64,000 nucleotides of DNA. Source: Micromonospora antibiotica (GTDB lineage: Bacteria > Actinomycetota > Actinomycetes > Mycobacteriales > Micromonosporaceae). Within the stretch, counting starts at the first letter, position 1. Every line of letters begins with the position of its first letter. Made by a program: the position numbers and the translations under genes. Positions 8,729 through 18,134 of this stretch are shown piece after piece. The stretch lies in assembly GCF_017599305.1 (NCBI RefSeq), contig NZ_JAGFWR010000003.1, forward strand, positions 372,001-436,000. Direction: 5' to 3'. Under the pieces are notes generated by a model. That model was not told the DNA's origin. It saw nothing but the letters and a program-made list of their open reading frames with translations, and ran no database searches.

Positions 8729-9979
8729 TCAGCGGGAGGCGCCGGCACGCCGCTTGTTGTAGACGTCGAAGGCCACGGCGACGAGCAGCACCAGGCCCTT
8801 GACCACCGACTGGATGGACTGGTCGACGCCCATGAGCTGCATCCCGTTGCTCATCACCGCCATGATCAGACCACCGACCACGGCACCCATCACGGTGCCG
8901 ACCCCACCGGTGACCGCCGCGCCACCGATGAACGCGGCGGCGATCGCGTCGAGCTCGAACATGTTGCCCGCGGCGGGCTGCGCGCCGTTGGAGCGCGAGG
9001 AGTAGATCACCCCGGCCACCGCCGCCAGGAAGCCCATGTTGACGAACATCCAGAAGTTGACCGTCCGCACCTTGACCCCGGAGAGGGTCGCCGCCGAGAG
9101 GTTGCCGCCGATCGCGTAGACCTGCCGACCGAAGACGGTACGCCGGGTGAGCAGGCCGTAGACCAGCACCAGCGCGGCCAGGATGATCAGCACGATCGGC
9201 AGGCCCCGGGCGTGCGCCAGCTGCCAGGCGAAGTACATGATGACCGCGCCCACCAGCACCACCCGGGCGACGAACAGCGGGAACGACTCCACCGGCTGCT
9301 GGTAGCGGACCCGGGCCACCCGGGTCCGGAAGCCGCTCACCGCGTACCCGGCCACCGCGACGGCGCCGATCAGCAGGGTGAAGGCGTCGAAGCCGTCCCC
9401 GCCGAGCAGCCCGTTGAGGAAGCCGGCCGCGACCTGCTGGTAGTCGGCAGGGAACGGGGAGAGCGAGATGTTGTCCAGCACCCGCAGGGTCAGGCCGCGG
9501 AACAGCAGCATGCCGGCGAGCGTCACGATGAAGGCCGGGATGCCGGCGTACGCCACCCAGAAGCCGTGCCACGCGCCGACCGCGACGCCCACCGCCACCG
9601 CGGCCAGGATGCCGACCCACCACGGGAAGCCCTCCCGGATGACCAGCACGGCGGAGACCGCCCCGGTGAGGGCGACCACCGAGCCCACCGACAGGTCGAT
9701 GTGCCCGCCGATGATGATGATCACCATGCCGATCGCCAGCACCAGGATGTAGGAGTACTGCAGGACGATGTTGGTGATGTTGCCGGGGCTCAGCGACACC
9801 CCGTCGGTGAGCACGGCGAAGAACCCGACGATGACGACGAGCGCGACGTAGATGCCGCTCTGCCGCAGGTTATTCATGACCAGCGCACGCAGGTCGCTGG
9901 TGCCGGCGTGCAGGGCGACGCCCGGACTCTTGTCGGCCGGCGGCGGGGACGGCGGCGATGAGGTCTTGACGCTGGTCAT
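8729..9979 (-). CDS. mmsB: Multiple-monosaccharide ABC transporter permease (MmsB/GguB type)
   Basis: A 416-residue integral membrane permease of the CUT2 (branched, BPD_transp_2) type. About ten hydrophobic helices can be seen, with the hallmark [18 protein letters not shown] and the [24 protein letters not shown] segment. The start is the ATG at 9979; it overlaps the ATPase stop codon by four bases (ATGA), so the two are translationally coupled. A longer in-frame opening to 10093 is only the overlap region. With the ATPase and ChvE-type binding protein it forms a full importer for pentoses and hexoses such as arabinose, xylose, galactose and glucose. Confidence 0.93.
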   Translation of the reverse strand: MTSVKTSSPPSPPPADKSPGVALHAGTSDLRALVMNNLRQSGIYVALVVIVGFFAVLTDGVSLSPGNITNIVLQYSYILVLAIGMVIIIIGGHIDLSVGSVVALTGAVSAVLVIREGFPWWVGILAAVAVGVAVGAWHGFWVAYAGIPAFIVTLAGMLLFRGLTLRVLDNISLSPFPADYQQVAAGFLNGLLGGDGFDAFTLLIGAVAVAGYAVSGFRTRVARVRYQQPVESFPLFVARVVLVGAVIMYFAWQLAHARGLPIVLIILAALVLVYGLLTRRTVFGRQVYAIGGNLSAATLSGVKVRTVNFWMFVNMGFLAAVAGVIYSSRSNGAQPAAGNMFELDAIAAAFIGGAAVTGGVGTVMGAVVGGLIMAVMSNGMQLMGVDQSIQSVVKGLVLLVAVAFDVYNKRRAGASR

Positions 9980-11514
9980 CCCACGCGCTCCTTGTCCTTC
10001 GTCATCAGATCCATGAGGTTCTCCTGGGTCGCCTCGGCCACCGGCACCTGGCCGGTGATCCGGCCGGCGGCGAGGGTGTAGATGCGGTCGCACATGCCGA
10101 GCAGCTCCGGCAGCTCCGAGGAGATCAGGATCACCGCCTTACCCTCGGCGACGAGCCGGTTGACGATCGTGTAGATCTCGAATTTCGCCCCGACGTCGAT
10201 TCCCCGGGTCGGCTCGTCGAGGATCAGCACGTCCGGGTTGGTGAACAGCCACTTCGACAGCACGACCTTCTGCTGGTTGCCACCGGAGAGCTTGCCCACC
10301 ACGGCCATCACGCTGGTCGTCTTGATGTTCATGTCCCGCCGGCTCTGCTCGGCGACCTTGATCTCCTCGTTGCCGTTGACCCAACCGAGGCGGGCGAGCC
10401 GGCCCAGGGCGGCGGCGGAGACGTTGTGCCGCACGTCGTCGATGAGGTTGAGGCCGAAGCGCTTGCGGTCCTCGGTGACATAGGCGATGCCGTGCTCGAT
10501 GGCCTCCGCGACGGTGCGCGCCCGGACCTCCCGGCCGCGCACGAACAGCCGACCCCGGATGTCCCGGCCGTACGTCCGGCCGAAGAGGCTCATCGCCAAC
10601 TCGGTACGACCGGCGCCCATCAGCCCGGCGATGCCGACCACCTCGCCGGCACGGACGTCCAGGCTGGCGTCGTCGACGACGAGCCGGTCCTGGGTGGGGT
10701 GCCGCACGCTCCAGTTCTCGATGCGCAGCACCTCCTCCCCCGGCGACGAGACCCGGTCGGGATAGAAGCTGTCCAGGTCCCGGCCGACCATGCCGCGGAT
10801 GATCCGCTCCTGGGTGACCTCCCCGGAGGCCAGGGAGAGGGTCTCCACGGTGCGTCCGTCGCGGATGACGGTGGTCGCGTCGGCGATCGCGGTGACCTCG
10901 TTGAGCTTGTGCGAGATCAGGATGCTGGTGATGCCCTGGTCGCGCAGCCGGCGCAGCAGGTCGAGCAGGTGCGCCGAGTCGATGTCGTTGAGCGCGGCGG
11001 TCGGCTCGTCCAGGATGAGCAGCCGGACCTTCTTGGACAGCGCCTTGGCGATCTCGACCAGCTGCTGCTTGCCGACGCCGAGCTGGATGACCGGGGTGAC
11101 CGGGTTCTCGTACAGGCCCACCGAGGCGAGCAGTTCGGCGGCCTCGGCGTTGGCCCGGTTCCAGTCGATCAGGCCGCCCGGACCGCGCCGCTCGTTGCCG
11201 AGGAAGATGTTCTCGGCGATCGAGAGGTAGGGCACCAGGGCGAGTTCCTGGTGGATGATGACGACGCCGTGGGACTCGCTGTCGCGGATGCCGCGGAAGT
11301 TCATCGGTTTGCCGTCCAGCACGATCTCGCCGTCGTACGACCCGGTCGGGTGCACCCCGGAGAGCACCTTCATCAGGGTGGACTTGCCGGCGCCGTTCTC
11401 GCCGCAGATGGCGTGGATCTCCCCCCGGCGCACCGCGAGGGAGACGTCCGCCAGCGCGGTCACCCCGGGGAAGGTCTTCGTGATGCGTCGCATCTCGAGG
11501 ATGGTGTCGTCCAT
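9976..11514 (-). CDS. mmsA: Multiple-monosaccharide ABC transporter ATP-binding protein (MmsA/GguA type)
   Basis: A 512-residue double-cassette ATPase. The first half has Walker [11 protein letters not shown], a signature-like [15 protein letters not shown] and Walker [12 protein letters not shown]. The second half has a degenerate Walker A ([12 protein letters not shown]), [15 protein letters not shown] and [14 protein letters not shown]. This asymmetric pattern is standard for CUT2 sugar ATPases. The ORF is open to 11580, but the ATG at 11514 ([18 protein letters not shown]) matches the family N-terminus. It lies 86 bp after the binding-protein gene and overlaps the permease gene by 4 bp. 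Confidence 0.93.
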   Translation of the reverse strand: MDDTILEMRRITKTFPGVTALADVSLAVRRGEIHAICGENGAGKSTLMKVLSGVHPTGSYDGEIVLDGKPMNFRGIRDSESHGVVIIHQELALVPYLSIAENIFLGNERRGPGGLIDWNRANAEAAELLASVGLYENPVTPVIQLGVGKQQLVEIAKALSKKVRLLILDEPTAALNDIDSAHLLDLLRRLRDQGITSILISHKLNEVTAIADATTVIRDGRTVETLSLASGEVTQERIIRGMVGRDLDSFYPDRVSSPGEEVLRIENWSVRHPTQDRLVVDDASLDVRAGEVVGIAGLMGAGRTELAMSLFGRTYGRDIRGRLFVRGREVRARTVAEAIEHGIAYVTEDRKRFGLNLIDDVRHNVSAAALGRLARLGWVNGNEEIKVAEQSRRDMNIKTTSVMAVVGKLSGGNQQKVVLSKWLFTNPDVLILDEPTRGIDVGAKFEIYTIVNRLVAEGKAVILISSELPELLGMCDRIYTLAAGRITGQVPVAEATQENLMDLMTKDKERVG

Positions 11515-11600
11515 GGTCAGCGTCCTGATCGTCGAAGCCTGAGGCGGGCTTGCGATGCGCCGGGCGCGGCGGTCGGTCACCGCCGCGCCCGACGACCGGT

Positions 11601-12743
11601 TTACTTCTTGGCCTGACCGGCGGCGACCTCTTCGGCCGACCAGTAACCGGAGTCGACGAGCACCTTGGTGATGTCGTCCTTGTAGACGGTCTCGATCGGC
11701 AGCAGGTACGCCGGGACGACCTTGATCTTGTTGTTGTAGGTCGTGGTGTCGTTCGCCTGCGGCTGCTTGTCCTGCAGGAACGCCTCCGCCGCGATGACGG
11801 CCTGCTCGGCGAGCAGCCGGGTGTCCTTGAAGACGGTGGAGCTCTGCACCCCGTCGTTGATCAGCTTGACCGAGGCGATCTCGGCGTCCTGACCGGTCAC
11901 CACGGGGAGCTTCTTGGCGCCCTTGCCGTAGCCGGCGTTCTGCAGGGCGGTGATGATGCCCCGGGAGATCCCGTCGTACGGCGACAGCACCCCGTTGACC
12001 ACGGTGCCGTCGTTGTAGCCGGAGGTCAGCAGGTCCTCCATCCGCTTCTGGGCGGTCTCCTGCTGCCAGCGCAGGATCGCCGCCTGCTCGATGCGGGTCT
12101 GGCCGGACTTGACCTTCAGCGTGCCGTTCTCCATGAACGGCTTGAGGGTGTCCATCGCCCCGCCCCAGAAGTACTGGGTGTTGTTGTCGTCCAGCGAGCC
12201 GGCGAACAGCTCGACGTTGAACGGGCCGGTGGCGGTGCCCTTGCCACCGTCCTTGGTCTGCAGGCCGAGGCCGACCAGCAGGGCGGTCGCCTGGGCGACG
12301 CCGACCTTGTAGTTGTCGAAGCTGACGTAGAAGTCGACGTTCTTGTTGCCCAGCAGCAGCCGGTCGTAGGAGATGACCGGGATCTTCGCCGCTGCGGCGG
12401 CGTCCAGCTGGCCGCTGAGCGCGGTGCCGTCGATCGCCGCGATGATCAGGACGTCCGCGCCCTGCGTGATCATCTGGTCGACCTGCTGGGACTGGGTCGG
12501 GATGTCGTCACCGGCGTACTGGAGGTCGACCTTGTAGCCCTTGGCCTCCAGCTTCTCCTTCACCGCCTTGCCGTCGGCGATCCACCGCTCCGAGGTCTGG
12601 GTCGGCATGGAGACGCCGATGGTCAGATCGGCGGGCTTCTTGTCGCTGCTGTCGCCCCCGCTACCCGCTCCCCCGCCGCTGCATGCGGCAAGGCTGAACG
12701 CCAGTGCCGCGCCGCCGAGCGCGACCAGGAATTTCCTGCGCAC
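11601..12743 (-). CDS. chvE: ChvE-type monosaccharide-binding lipoprotein
   Basis: A 380-residue lipoprotein and the first gene of the importer operon. The GTG at 12743 is preceded by GGAGAGGAG and starts a signal peptide with lipobox SLAAC (Cys21). The mature part is a periplasmic-binding-protein type I fold related to LacI effector domains: [45 protein letters not shown] ([19 protein letters not shown]) and [15 protein letters not shown]. ChvE proteins bind arabinose, galactose, glucose, xylose and similar monosaccharides. An operator 61 bp upstream links it to the GH27 gene at 22,087, which carries the same motif. Confidence 0.93.
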   Translation of the reverse strand: MRRKFLVALGGAALAFSLAACSGGGAGSGGDSSDKKPADLTIGVSMPTQTSERWIADGKAVKEKLEAKGYKVDLQYAGDDIPTQSQQVDQMITQGADVLIIAAIDGTALSGQLDAAAAAKIPVISYDRLLLGNKNVDFYVSFDNYKVGVAQATALLVGLGLQTKDGGKGTATGPFNVELFAGSLDDNNTQYFWGGAMDTLKPFMENGTLKVKSGQTRIEQAAILRWQQETAQKRMEDLLTSGYNDGTVVNGVLSPYDGISRGIITALQNAGYGKGAKKLPVVTGQDAEIASVKLINDGVQSSTVFKDTRLLAEQAVIAAEAFLQDKQPQANDTTTYNNKIKVVPAYLLPIETVYKDDITKVLVDSGYWSAEEVAAGQAKK

Positions 12744-12803
12744 AGGTTTCTCCTCTCCGGAACTCCCGCCGACTGCGGGGACCACCTGTCACCTTTCGGG
12801 GTA

Positions 12804-12819
12804 GTGTTAGCGCTCACAT
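12804..12819. promoter_or_regulatory. LacI-type operator upstream of chvE
   Basis: GTGTTAGCGCTCACAT contains TGTTAGCGCTCACA, the reverse complement of the TGTGAGCGCTAACA site before the GH27 gene (22175-22188). It lies 61 bp upstream of the chvE GTG, suited to repression of the importer operon. Confidence 0.7.
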
Positions 12820-13072
12820 CGCCCCCGTCAACACCCCCTCGGAAATCCGGACGTCACGGTCTCGTAACGGGCGTCTCCGACTTGTCCGCCCATCGGCGTC
12901 CCGCCCGCCGGGCCGACGCGGACTCGTTTCCGTGGTGAGCACGGCGACGGCGGCCCGCCCACCACCCCCGGGCTGCGACCGGACGGCGGACCCGCCGACG
13001 CCGACGTCCCGCCGGGTTTCCAACCTGTTACGCGATCGTCATCGACGACAGGCGATCAATGCCAGGCGCTCC

Positions 13073-13088
13073 GCTGAATGCATTCAGC
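13073..13088. promoter_or_regulatory. Perfect 16-bp palindrome of unknown role
   Basis: GCTGAATGCATTCAGC is a complete palindrome in otherwise GC-rich DNA. It is operator-like, but it is 330 bp from the nearest start codon (chvE), so its target is unclear. Confidence 0.4.
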
Positions 13089-13173
13089 GCCACCCTCACC
13101 ACCACGACCGACGCATCCCCGGAGAACCGGTTGACGGAGGGTGGTTGGGCGATTCCGGAGGGTGGTGACCGGA

Positions 13174-13253
13174 GGGCGACGGGCGGTGGGCGACGGGTGG
13201 TAGGGGCGGGCGACGGGTGGAGGGTGCGGGGGCGGGCGACGGGCGACGGGCGG
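13174..13253. repeat. Irregular GGGCGACGGG repeats
   Basis: At least five copies of GGGCGACGGG or one-base variants are scattered over 80 bp downstream of the hydrolase operon, interspersed with GGTGG. It is simple-sequence DNA with no coding sense. Confidence 0.6.
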
Positions 13254-13296
13254 AGTGTGGTGGGCGGTGGCCGGGCCGTCGCGACCGGGACAGCCG

Positions 13297-13337
13297 TGCG
13301 CCCCGGGTGCCCCGGTCGTCGGGGTGCCCGGGGCGCA
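13297..13337 (-). terminator. Terminator of the CUT1 importer/hydrolase operon
   Basis: TGCGCCCCGGGTGCCCC (13297-13313) pairs with GGGGTGCCCGGGGCGCA (13321-13337) over 17 bp, with two adjacent G-T positions and a 7-nt loop. It follows the stop codon at 13407 on the minus strand. Confidence 0.7.
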
Positions 13338-13354
13338 AAGGAGTCCGGGGTGTC

Positions 13355-13387
13355 GGGGTCCGGGGTCCGGGGTCCGGGGTCCGGGGT
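13355..13387. repeat. 7-bp tandem repeat (GGGGTCC) with G-quadruplex pattern
   Basis: Nearly five tandem copies of GGGGTCC give four or more G4 runs with 3-nt loops on the plus strand, which is the template strand for the operon ending at 13407. It lies 20 bp beyond the stop codon. Confidence 0.75.
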
Positions 13388-13406
13388 GCGAGTTGTGCGG
13401 GGTGTC

Positions 13407-14573
13407 CTACCTGGCCGGTCGGTCGTCCAGGCAGGACCGCAGCGCGGCGGTCAGCAGGTTGGCGCGTTCGTCGCCCATGCCCTGCATCTGGTTGACCACG
13501 TAACCGAAGCCGACCTGGTGGGCGTCGTCGCCGAAGCCGAGGTTGCCGCCCGCACCGTCGTGGCCGAAGCTGCGCTCGGACAGCAACGGCCGGGCCGGCG
13601 GCGAGTGCAGCAGGAAGCCACTGCCCCAGCGTTGGCCGGTGTCCGGCGGGCCGTGCCGCTGCTGGCCCCGGGACCGGACGACCGTCGCGTCGTCGATCGA
13701 CGCCGGGTCGAGCACGGGCGGTCCCGCCACCGGAGACACGCACGCGGCGTAGAGGCGGGCCAGTCCGTCGGCTGTGCTCACCGCGCCGGCGCCCGGGATG
13801 CCGGCGGCCTGGATGGCCGGGTCGTTGAAGCTGACCAGGCCGGCGTCGTCGGCGGGGAACGCGAACGCGCCACCCATGGTGATCCCCCGGTCGGCCACCG
13901 GGTCGACGAACGGCTCCGCCTCGGGCGGCGGGGCGACGTTCCAGGCGACCGTGTCGCGTTCGGTCGCCGGCAGCCCGAGCCAGGTCCGCAGGCCCAGCGG
14001 TGCCGCCAGGGCGTCCCGGAAGAACACGCCGGGCAGCTGACCGGTGATCCGGTGGATCACCTCGCCGATCAGCCAGCCGTAGGTCATCGGGTGGTAGCTG
14101 TGCGCCGTGCCCGGCTGCCACAGCGGGGCCTGGGCCTCGATCGCCGTGATCACCGGGTCCCAGGCGAGCACCTCGTCGAGGGTCAACGGGCGGTCGAGCG
14201 CGGGCAGGCCGGACTGGTGGGTGAGCAGCCAGCGCACCGGGATGTCGGCCTTGCCGTGCTGGCCGAACTCGGGCCAGTAGCGGGTGACCGGCGCGTCGAG
14301 GTCGAGTCGGCCCTGCTGCACCAGCAGGTAGGCGCAGACCGCCAGGATGCCCTTGGTGCAGGAGTAGACGACGACCGGGGTGTGCGCCGTCCAGGGCCGG
14401 CCGGTACGGGGGTCGGCGGTCCCGCCGTACAGGTCGACGACCTGGCGACCGCCGACGTAGACGGTGACCGCCGCGCCGACCTCCCCCCGGTCGGTGAAGT
14501 TGGCGCGGAAGACGTCAGCCACCCGCCCGTAGCGTTCGTCGGCGTGGCCGTGGATCTGCGGCTGCGTGGCCAC
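13407..14573 (-). CDS. Serine beta-lactamase-fold hydrolase (class C / EstB-like esterase)
   Basis: A 388-residue cytoplasmic hydrolase of the beta-lactamase/D-alanyl carboxypeptidase/esterase superfamily. The S71-C-T-K74 motif (VVVYSCTKGIL) is the acylation site. SYHPMTYGWLIGEV supplies the Tyr of the YxN-type motif, and a C-terminal GHDGAGGNLGFGD-type motif replaces KTG. No signal peptide is present, which argues against a resistance beta-lactamase and for an esterase. The GTG at 14573 begins 2 bp after the permease stop codon with AAGGG upstream, so it is the last gene of the sugar importer operon. A role in de-esterifying an imported, acylated oligosaccharide is inferred from context only. 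Confidence 0.85.
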   Translation of the reverse strand: MATQPQIHGHADERYGRVADVFRANFTDRGEVGAAVTVYVGGRQVVDLYGGTADPRTGRPWTAHTPVVVYSCTKGILAVCAYLLVQQGRLDLDAPVTRYWPEFGQHGKADIPVRWLLTHQSGLPALDRPLTLDEVLAWDPVITAIEAQAPLWQPGTAHSYHPMTYGWLIGEVIHRITGQLPGVFFRDALAAPLGLRTWLGLPATERDTVAWNVAPPPEAEPFVDPVADRGITMGGAFAFPADDAGLVSFNDPAIQAAGIPGAGAVSTADGLARLYAACVSPVAGPPVLDPASIDDATVVRSRGQQRHGPPDTGQRWGSGFLLHSPPARPLLSERSFGHDGAGGNLGFGDDAHQVGFGYVVNQMQGMGDERANLLTAALRSCLDDRPAR

Positions 14574-14575
14574 TG

Positions 14576-15400
14576 CTATCCCTTCAGTGAGCCCTGGATC
14601 AGGGCCTTGATGAACTGACGCTGGAAGATCAGGAAGACGATCAGGGTCGGGGTGAGGATCAGCAGCGAGCCGGCGCACAGCAGCACCAGGTCGGTGCCCC
14701 ACTGTCCCTGGAACGCCCCGAGCGCACCCGCCATCGTCCGCTTGGCCGGGTCGTCGACCAGGACGATGGCCAGCAGGAACTGGTTCCACGTCCAGAGGAA
14801 CATCAGGATGGTCAGCGACGCGATGGCCGGCTTGGCCAGTGGCACCTGGACCCGCCAGAACAGCTGCCAGGTGCTGCTGCCGTCGACCCGGGCCGCCTCG
14901 GACAACTCGACCGGCACGTTGCTGAAGTGCGCCCGCATCCAGAAGACCGCGAACGGCATGTAGAGCCCGATCAACGGCAGGATGATCGCCCACCGGGTGT
15001 TGAGCAGACCGAGGTCCTGCATCTGGTAGTAGAGCGGGGTGACCACCGCCTCGAACGGCAGGGTCAGCCCGAGCAGCAGCAGACCGAACACGATCCGGCC
15101 ACCGGGGACCCGCAGCTGTCCCAGCCCGAAACCGGCCATGGTGGCGATCAGCACCGAGACCGGCACGACGCCGGCCACGATGAGCAGGCTGGAACGCAGC
15201 AGCGCACCCATGTTCGCCACCGTGAACGCGTCGGCGAAGTTGCCCCACTGCGGGTCCGACGGCCAGGCCAGGCCGCTGGGCACGGTGCCCCGGGGCTGCA
15301 ACGCCGCGGAGAGCATGCTGACGAACGGCAGCAGGGTGACCACGACCAGGACGAGCAGGAAGATCCGGCCGGTCAGGTTCTCGCGCCGGCTCAGGTTCAT
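14576..15400 (-). CDS. CUT1 sugar ABC transporter permease (MalG type)
   Basis: A 274-residue inner-membrane permease with six predicted helices. The cytoplasmic EAA loop, contacted by the ATPase, reads ELSEAARVDGSSTWQLFWRVQVPLAKPA. The ATG at 15400 overlaps the stop codon of the upstream permease gene by 4 bp. The operon has no ATPase gene, so a shared MsiK-like ATPase encoded elsewhere is expected, as is common in actinomycetes. Confidence 0.93.
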   Translation of the reverse strand: MNLSRRENLTGRIFLLVLVVVTLLPFVSMLSAALQPRGTVPSGLAWPSDPQWGNFADAFTVANMGALLRSSLLIVAGVVPVSVLIATMAGFGLGQLRVPGGRIVFGLLLLGLTLPFEAVVTPLYYQMQDLGLLNTRWAIILPLIGLYMPFAVFWMRAHFSNVPVELSEAARVDGSSTWQLFWRVQVPLAKPAIASLTILMFLWTWNQFLLAIVLVDDPAKRTMAGALGAFQGQWGTDLVLLCAGSLLILTPTLIVFLIFQRQFIKALIQGSLKG

Positions 15401-16368
15401 GACTTGTCCCCCCGGGTCAGTCGCTGGATCGGCAGCACGCAGAGCAGCACCAGCAGCATCAGCACGACGGCCAGCGCGGAGGCGAGGCCGACCTGGCGCT
15501 GCGAGAAGGCCAGCCGGTAGATCTCCAGGCCCGGCACGGTGGTCTGCAGGCCGGGACCGCCACTGGTCGAGATGTAGACGATGTCGAAGCTGGCCAGGGC
15601 GGCGATGATGGTCACCGTCAGGCAGACCCCGATCTCCTGGCGCAGGCTGGGCAGGGTGACGGCGAAGAACTCCCGGATCGGGCCGGCGCCGTCGAGGCGG
15701 GCCGCCTCGTACAACGCGGGATCGATCTTGCTCATCCCGGTCACCAGCAGGATCGTGCAGAGGCCGAGCAGCACCCAGGCGCCGATGACGCCGACGGCGG
15801 GCAGCGCGGTGTCGAAGTCACCGAGCCAGGCGCGGGCCACCCCGCCCAGGCCGACCGCGCGCAGCAGCTGGTTGATCAGGCCGTTGGACGACAGCAGCCA
15901 GCTCCACGCGATACCCGCCGCCACCAGGGGGATGACCTGGGGCAGGAACAGCACCGTACGCACCACGGTGCCGAACGCGCCGGTGGTGATGCGGCGGACC
16001 AGGCTGGCCACCAGCAGGCCGAGCGCGACCGGGACGAAGCTGAAGAAGACGATCAGGACGAGCGCGTTGCCGATGATCTTCAGCAGGTCGCTGTCGGTGA
16101 ACACGGTGAGGTAGTTGTCCAGTCCCGCCCAGCGGGCCACCCCGATGCCGTTCCAGTTGTAGAACGAGTACTGGATGGTCAGCACGAGTGGACGAAGGAC
16201 GAAGGCGGCGTACATCACGACTGCGGGCAGGACGAAGAGCCAGCCCGTCCCGCCCGCGCGGGCCCACCGTTTCCGGGGGGCCCGCGCGGCGGAGGGACGG
16301 GTGGGACGAGCCGGTGTGGACACCGGGTCACCCCGCCCGACCGGTGCGCTGCCGAAGGCAGACGTCAT
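15397..16368 (-). CDS. CUT1 sugar ABC transporter permease (MalF type)
   Basis: A 323-residue permease. A basic, Ala/Arg/Pro-rich N-terminal tail precedes the first helix (GWLFVLPAVVMYAAFVLRPLVLTI). The EAA loop is ALYEAARLDGAGPIREFFAVTLPSLR. It overlaps the binding-protein gene upstream and the second permease gene downstream by ATGA at both ends. It pairs with the MalG-type protein to form the channel. Confidence 0.93.
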   Translation of the reverse strand: MTSAFGSAPVGRGDPVSTPARPTRPSAARAPRKRWARAGGTGWLFVLPAVVMYAAFVLRPLVLTIQYSFYNWNGIGVARWAGLDNYLTVFTDSDLLKIIGNALVLIVFFSFVPVALGLLVASLVRRITTGAFGTVVRTVLFLPQVIPLVAAGIAWSWLLSSNGLINQLLRAVGLGGVARAWLGDFDTALPAVGVIGAWVLLGLCTILLVTGMSKIDPALYEAARLDGAGPIREFFAVTLPSLRQEIGVCLTVTIIAALASFDIVYISTSGGPGLQTTVPGLEIYRLAFSQRQVGLASALAVVLMLLVLLCVLPIQRLTRGDKS

Positions 16369-17723
16369 CGGGAGAGTTCCTTCGCGTACTCGGCCTGGAC
16401 CGCCTTGACGTACCCCTCGGGGGTCTGCTGACCGGCGATCAGCTTCTGCATCTCCGGGGTGATCGCGGCGGCGAAGATGCCACCTGTGGCGTTCGCGGTG
16501 AAGTCCACCGCGCCGTTCTCCTCACCGAGCTGCTGCGACGCCTTGAGCGTCTCGGCCAGCACGGTGTTCGGCGCGGCGGCCGGCACGGCCAGGTCGCTCG
16601 GACCACCCGGGCTGGAGCCGCCGATCTTGACGGCGATCTCCCGGGCGGTGGGGTTGGTGTGCGCCCAGTTCAGGAAGAACGCGGCGGCGTCGGGGTTCTT
16701 GGCCTTGGCGCTGATGCCGAAGGTGTTCGGGGCGGACATCGCCACGTGCTTGCCGCCGGCCGACTCGCTCGGGAACAGGAAGAAGCCCACGTTGCCGGGC
16801 ATCGTCTTGTCGAGGTTGGCCGACTCCCAGTCGCCGTTGAACATGAACAGGCCGTTGTTCTTCTGGAACTCGCCCACCATGCTCGCGTAGTCCAGGGCGT
16901 TGGCGTCCTTCGGGAAGTAGCCGGCCTGGGCCCACTTCTGGATGGTCTGGGTGGCCTTCAGCGCGGCCGGGGTGTCGAACGTCGCGCCCGGCTTCTGGAA
17001 GATCCAGTCGGCCACCTGGGCCGGGTCACCGAACTGGTTCTGCAACGCCTGGTGCGGGAAGTTGATGCCCGCGGTGTTCTTGTTGAACTGCATGATCGGC
17101 TGCACGCCGGCGGTCTTGGCCTTGGCCAGCAGCTGCTCGAACTCGGCGATGGTGGCCGGCGGCTGGGTCATCCCGACCTGCTCGGCGAGCTTCTTGTTGT
17201 AGAACACCCCGGTGACGCTGTAGCCGAGGCCCATCCCCCACAGTGAGCCGGTACCCCGGGTGGTGCCTCCCTCGCCGACCCGCAGCTGCACCAGCTGGGA
17301 GGCGGGGAACTTGTCCCAGCCGTACGCGGTGAAGTAGGGGTCGAGGTTCTTGAGCAGGTCGTCCTTGACCAGGTCGACCATGGTGGGGAGCCGGATGATG
17401 TCCGGCGAGTTGTCCGAGGCCATCACCCGGGGCGCGTTCTCCACGATGACCGTGAACTGGTCCTCGCGGATGTTGAACTTGACGTTCGGGTGCTGCTTGG
17501 TGAACTCGTCGGCCAGCGCCTTGGCCAGCGGGAAGCCGGTCTCGGCGTACATCTCCAGGGTGATCGGGTCGCTGCCCAGCTCGGTGCTGACGGCGGCGTC
17601 GGACCCGGCGCGCGGCGACTCGTCCGCACCGGGTGCGCTGCACGCCGTGGCGGCCAGCCCCAACGCCAGCACGGGGGCCAGGAGCGCCGTCCGGCGGGAG
17701 AACCTTGCCAGTGGTGTTGCCAA
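16365..17723 (-). CDS. CUT1 sugar-binding lipoprotein
   Basis: A 452-residue family-1 solute-binding lipoprotein and first gene of the operon. The start is a TTG at 17723 with GAGGAG upstream; no better in-frame codon exists. The lipobox is LAATAC (Cys28). The mature protein shows ITLEMYAETGFPLAKALADEFTKQHPNVKFNI, then FYNKKLAEQVGM and FMFNGDWESANL, typical of oligosaccharide-binding proteins. The operator at 17910-17925, shared with the GH32-like gene downstream of the LacI gene, implies an oligosaccharide that the GH32-like enzyme cleaves inside the cell, perhaps a fructoside. The sugar is inferred. Confidence 0.92.
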   Translation of the reverse strand: MATPLARFSRRTALLAPVLALGLAATACSAPGADESPRAGSDAAVSTELGSDPITLEMYAETGFPLAKALADEFTKQHPNVKFNIREDQFTVIVENAPRVMASDNSPDIIRLPTMVDLVKDDLLKNLDPYFTAYGWDKFPASQLVQLRVGEGGTTRGTGSLWGMGLGYSVTGVFYNKKLAEQVGMTQPPATIAEFEQLLAKAKTAGVQPIMQFNKNTAGINFPHQALQNQFGDPAQVADWIFQKPGATFDTPAALKATQTIQKWAQAGYFPKDANALDYASMVGEFQKNNGLFMFNGDWESANLDKTMPGNVGFFLFPSESAGGKHVAMSAPNTFGISAKAKNPDAAAFFLNWAHTNPTAREIAVKIGGSSPGGPSDLAVPAAAPNTVLAETLKASQQLGEENGAVDFTANATGGIFAAAITPEMQKLIAGQQTPEGYVKAVQAEYAKELSR

Positions 17724-17895
17724 TTGAGGACTCCTCGACTCTTCCGTGCGTGCCCCGGCCGCGGTACGGGCCGGGTCGGCGGGTCGTCACGGTGGGTGAC
17801 CAGCCGCAACAGTACGTCGCCGTCGGCATGCCGCCGCAGCACGCGATGTCGTTACCGATGACCACGCCGAGGGTCACCGAGGGTGCCGCCCGACC

Positions 17896-17901
17896 TGTCA
17901 A
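17896..17901 (-). promoter_or_regulatory. -35 hexamer candidate of the CUT1 operon
   Basis: TTGACA on the minus strand is a consensus -35 box, 172 bp upstream of the binding-protein TTG and 8 bp downstream of the operator at 17910-17925. No convincing -10 is seen at the expected distance. Confidence 0.4.
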
Positions 17902-17909
17902 AAGTAGCC

Positions 17910-17925
17910 GCTAAACTGATTTAGC
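17910..17925. promoter_or_regulatory. LacI-type operator (copy 1, GCTAAA-N4-TTTAGC)
   Basis: GCTAAACTGATTTAGC is a 6-bp perfect inverted repeat around 4 bp. It matches 19240-19255 at 14 of 16 positions. It lies in the divergent region between the CUT1 operon and the LacI gene at 18135. Confidence 0.75.
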
Positions 17926-18134
17926 AGAGCATGCGCGCGGCGACCTGAGCTGTCAAGGACCAATTGGCAACGGTCCGGAAACAACCGGTTCACGCTCGGC
18001 CACCCGCTCCACCGGCCGTCGCGGGTGGTCACCGACACACACCCGGGGTGACCGCCGGCACCGGGCCCGGCCGGACCACGCATCATGATGGGCGGGAGCG
18101 ACGGCCGCGACGCCGCCGCCGATTCGGAGGACTG

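Larger units (their letters stand above)
12820..13406. other. Intergenic region rich in repeats, no gene
   Basis: Between the chvE promoter and the end of the hydrolase gene no ORF has coding character. It holds a perfect 16-bp palindrome (13073-13088), GGGCGACGGG repeats (13174-13253), a hairpin (13297-13337) and a 7-bp tandem GGGGTCC array (13355-13387). Confidence 0.6.

Noticed and set aside
13407-14573. Antibiotic-resistance beta-lactamase
   Set aside because: No signal peptide, operon context is sugar import, and the motif set (SCTK with EstB-like downstream motifs) fits esterases as well or better.
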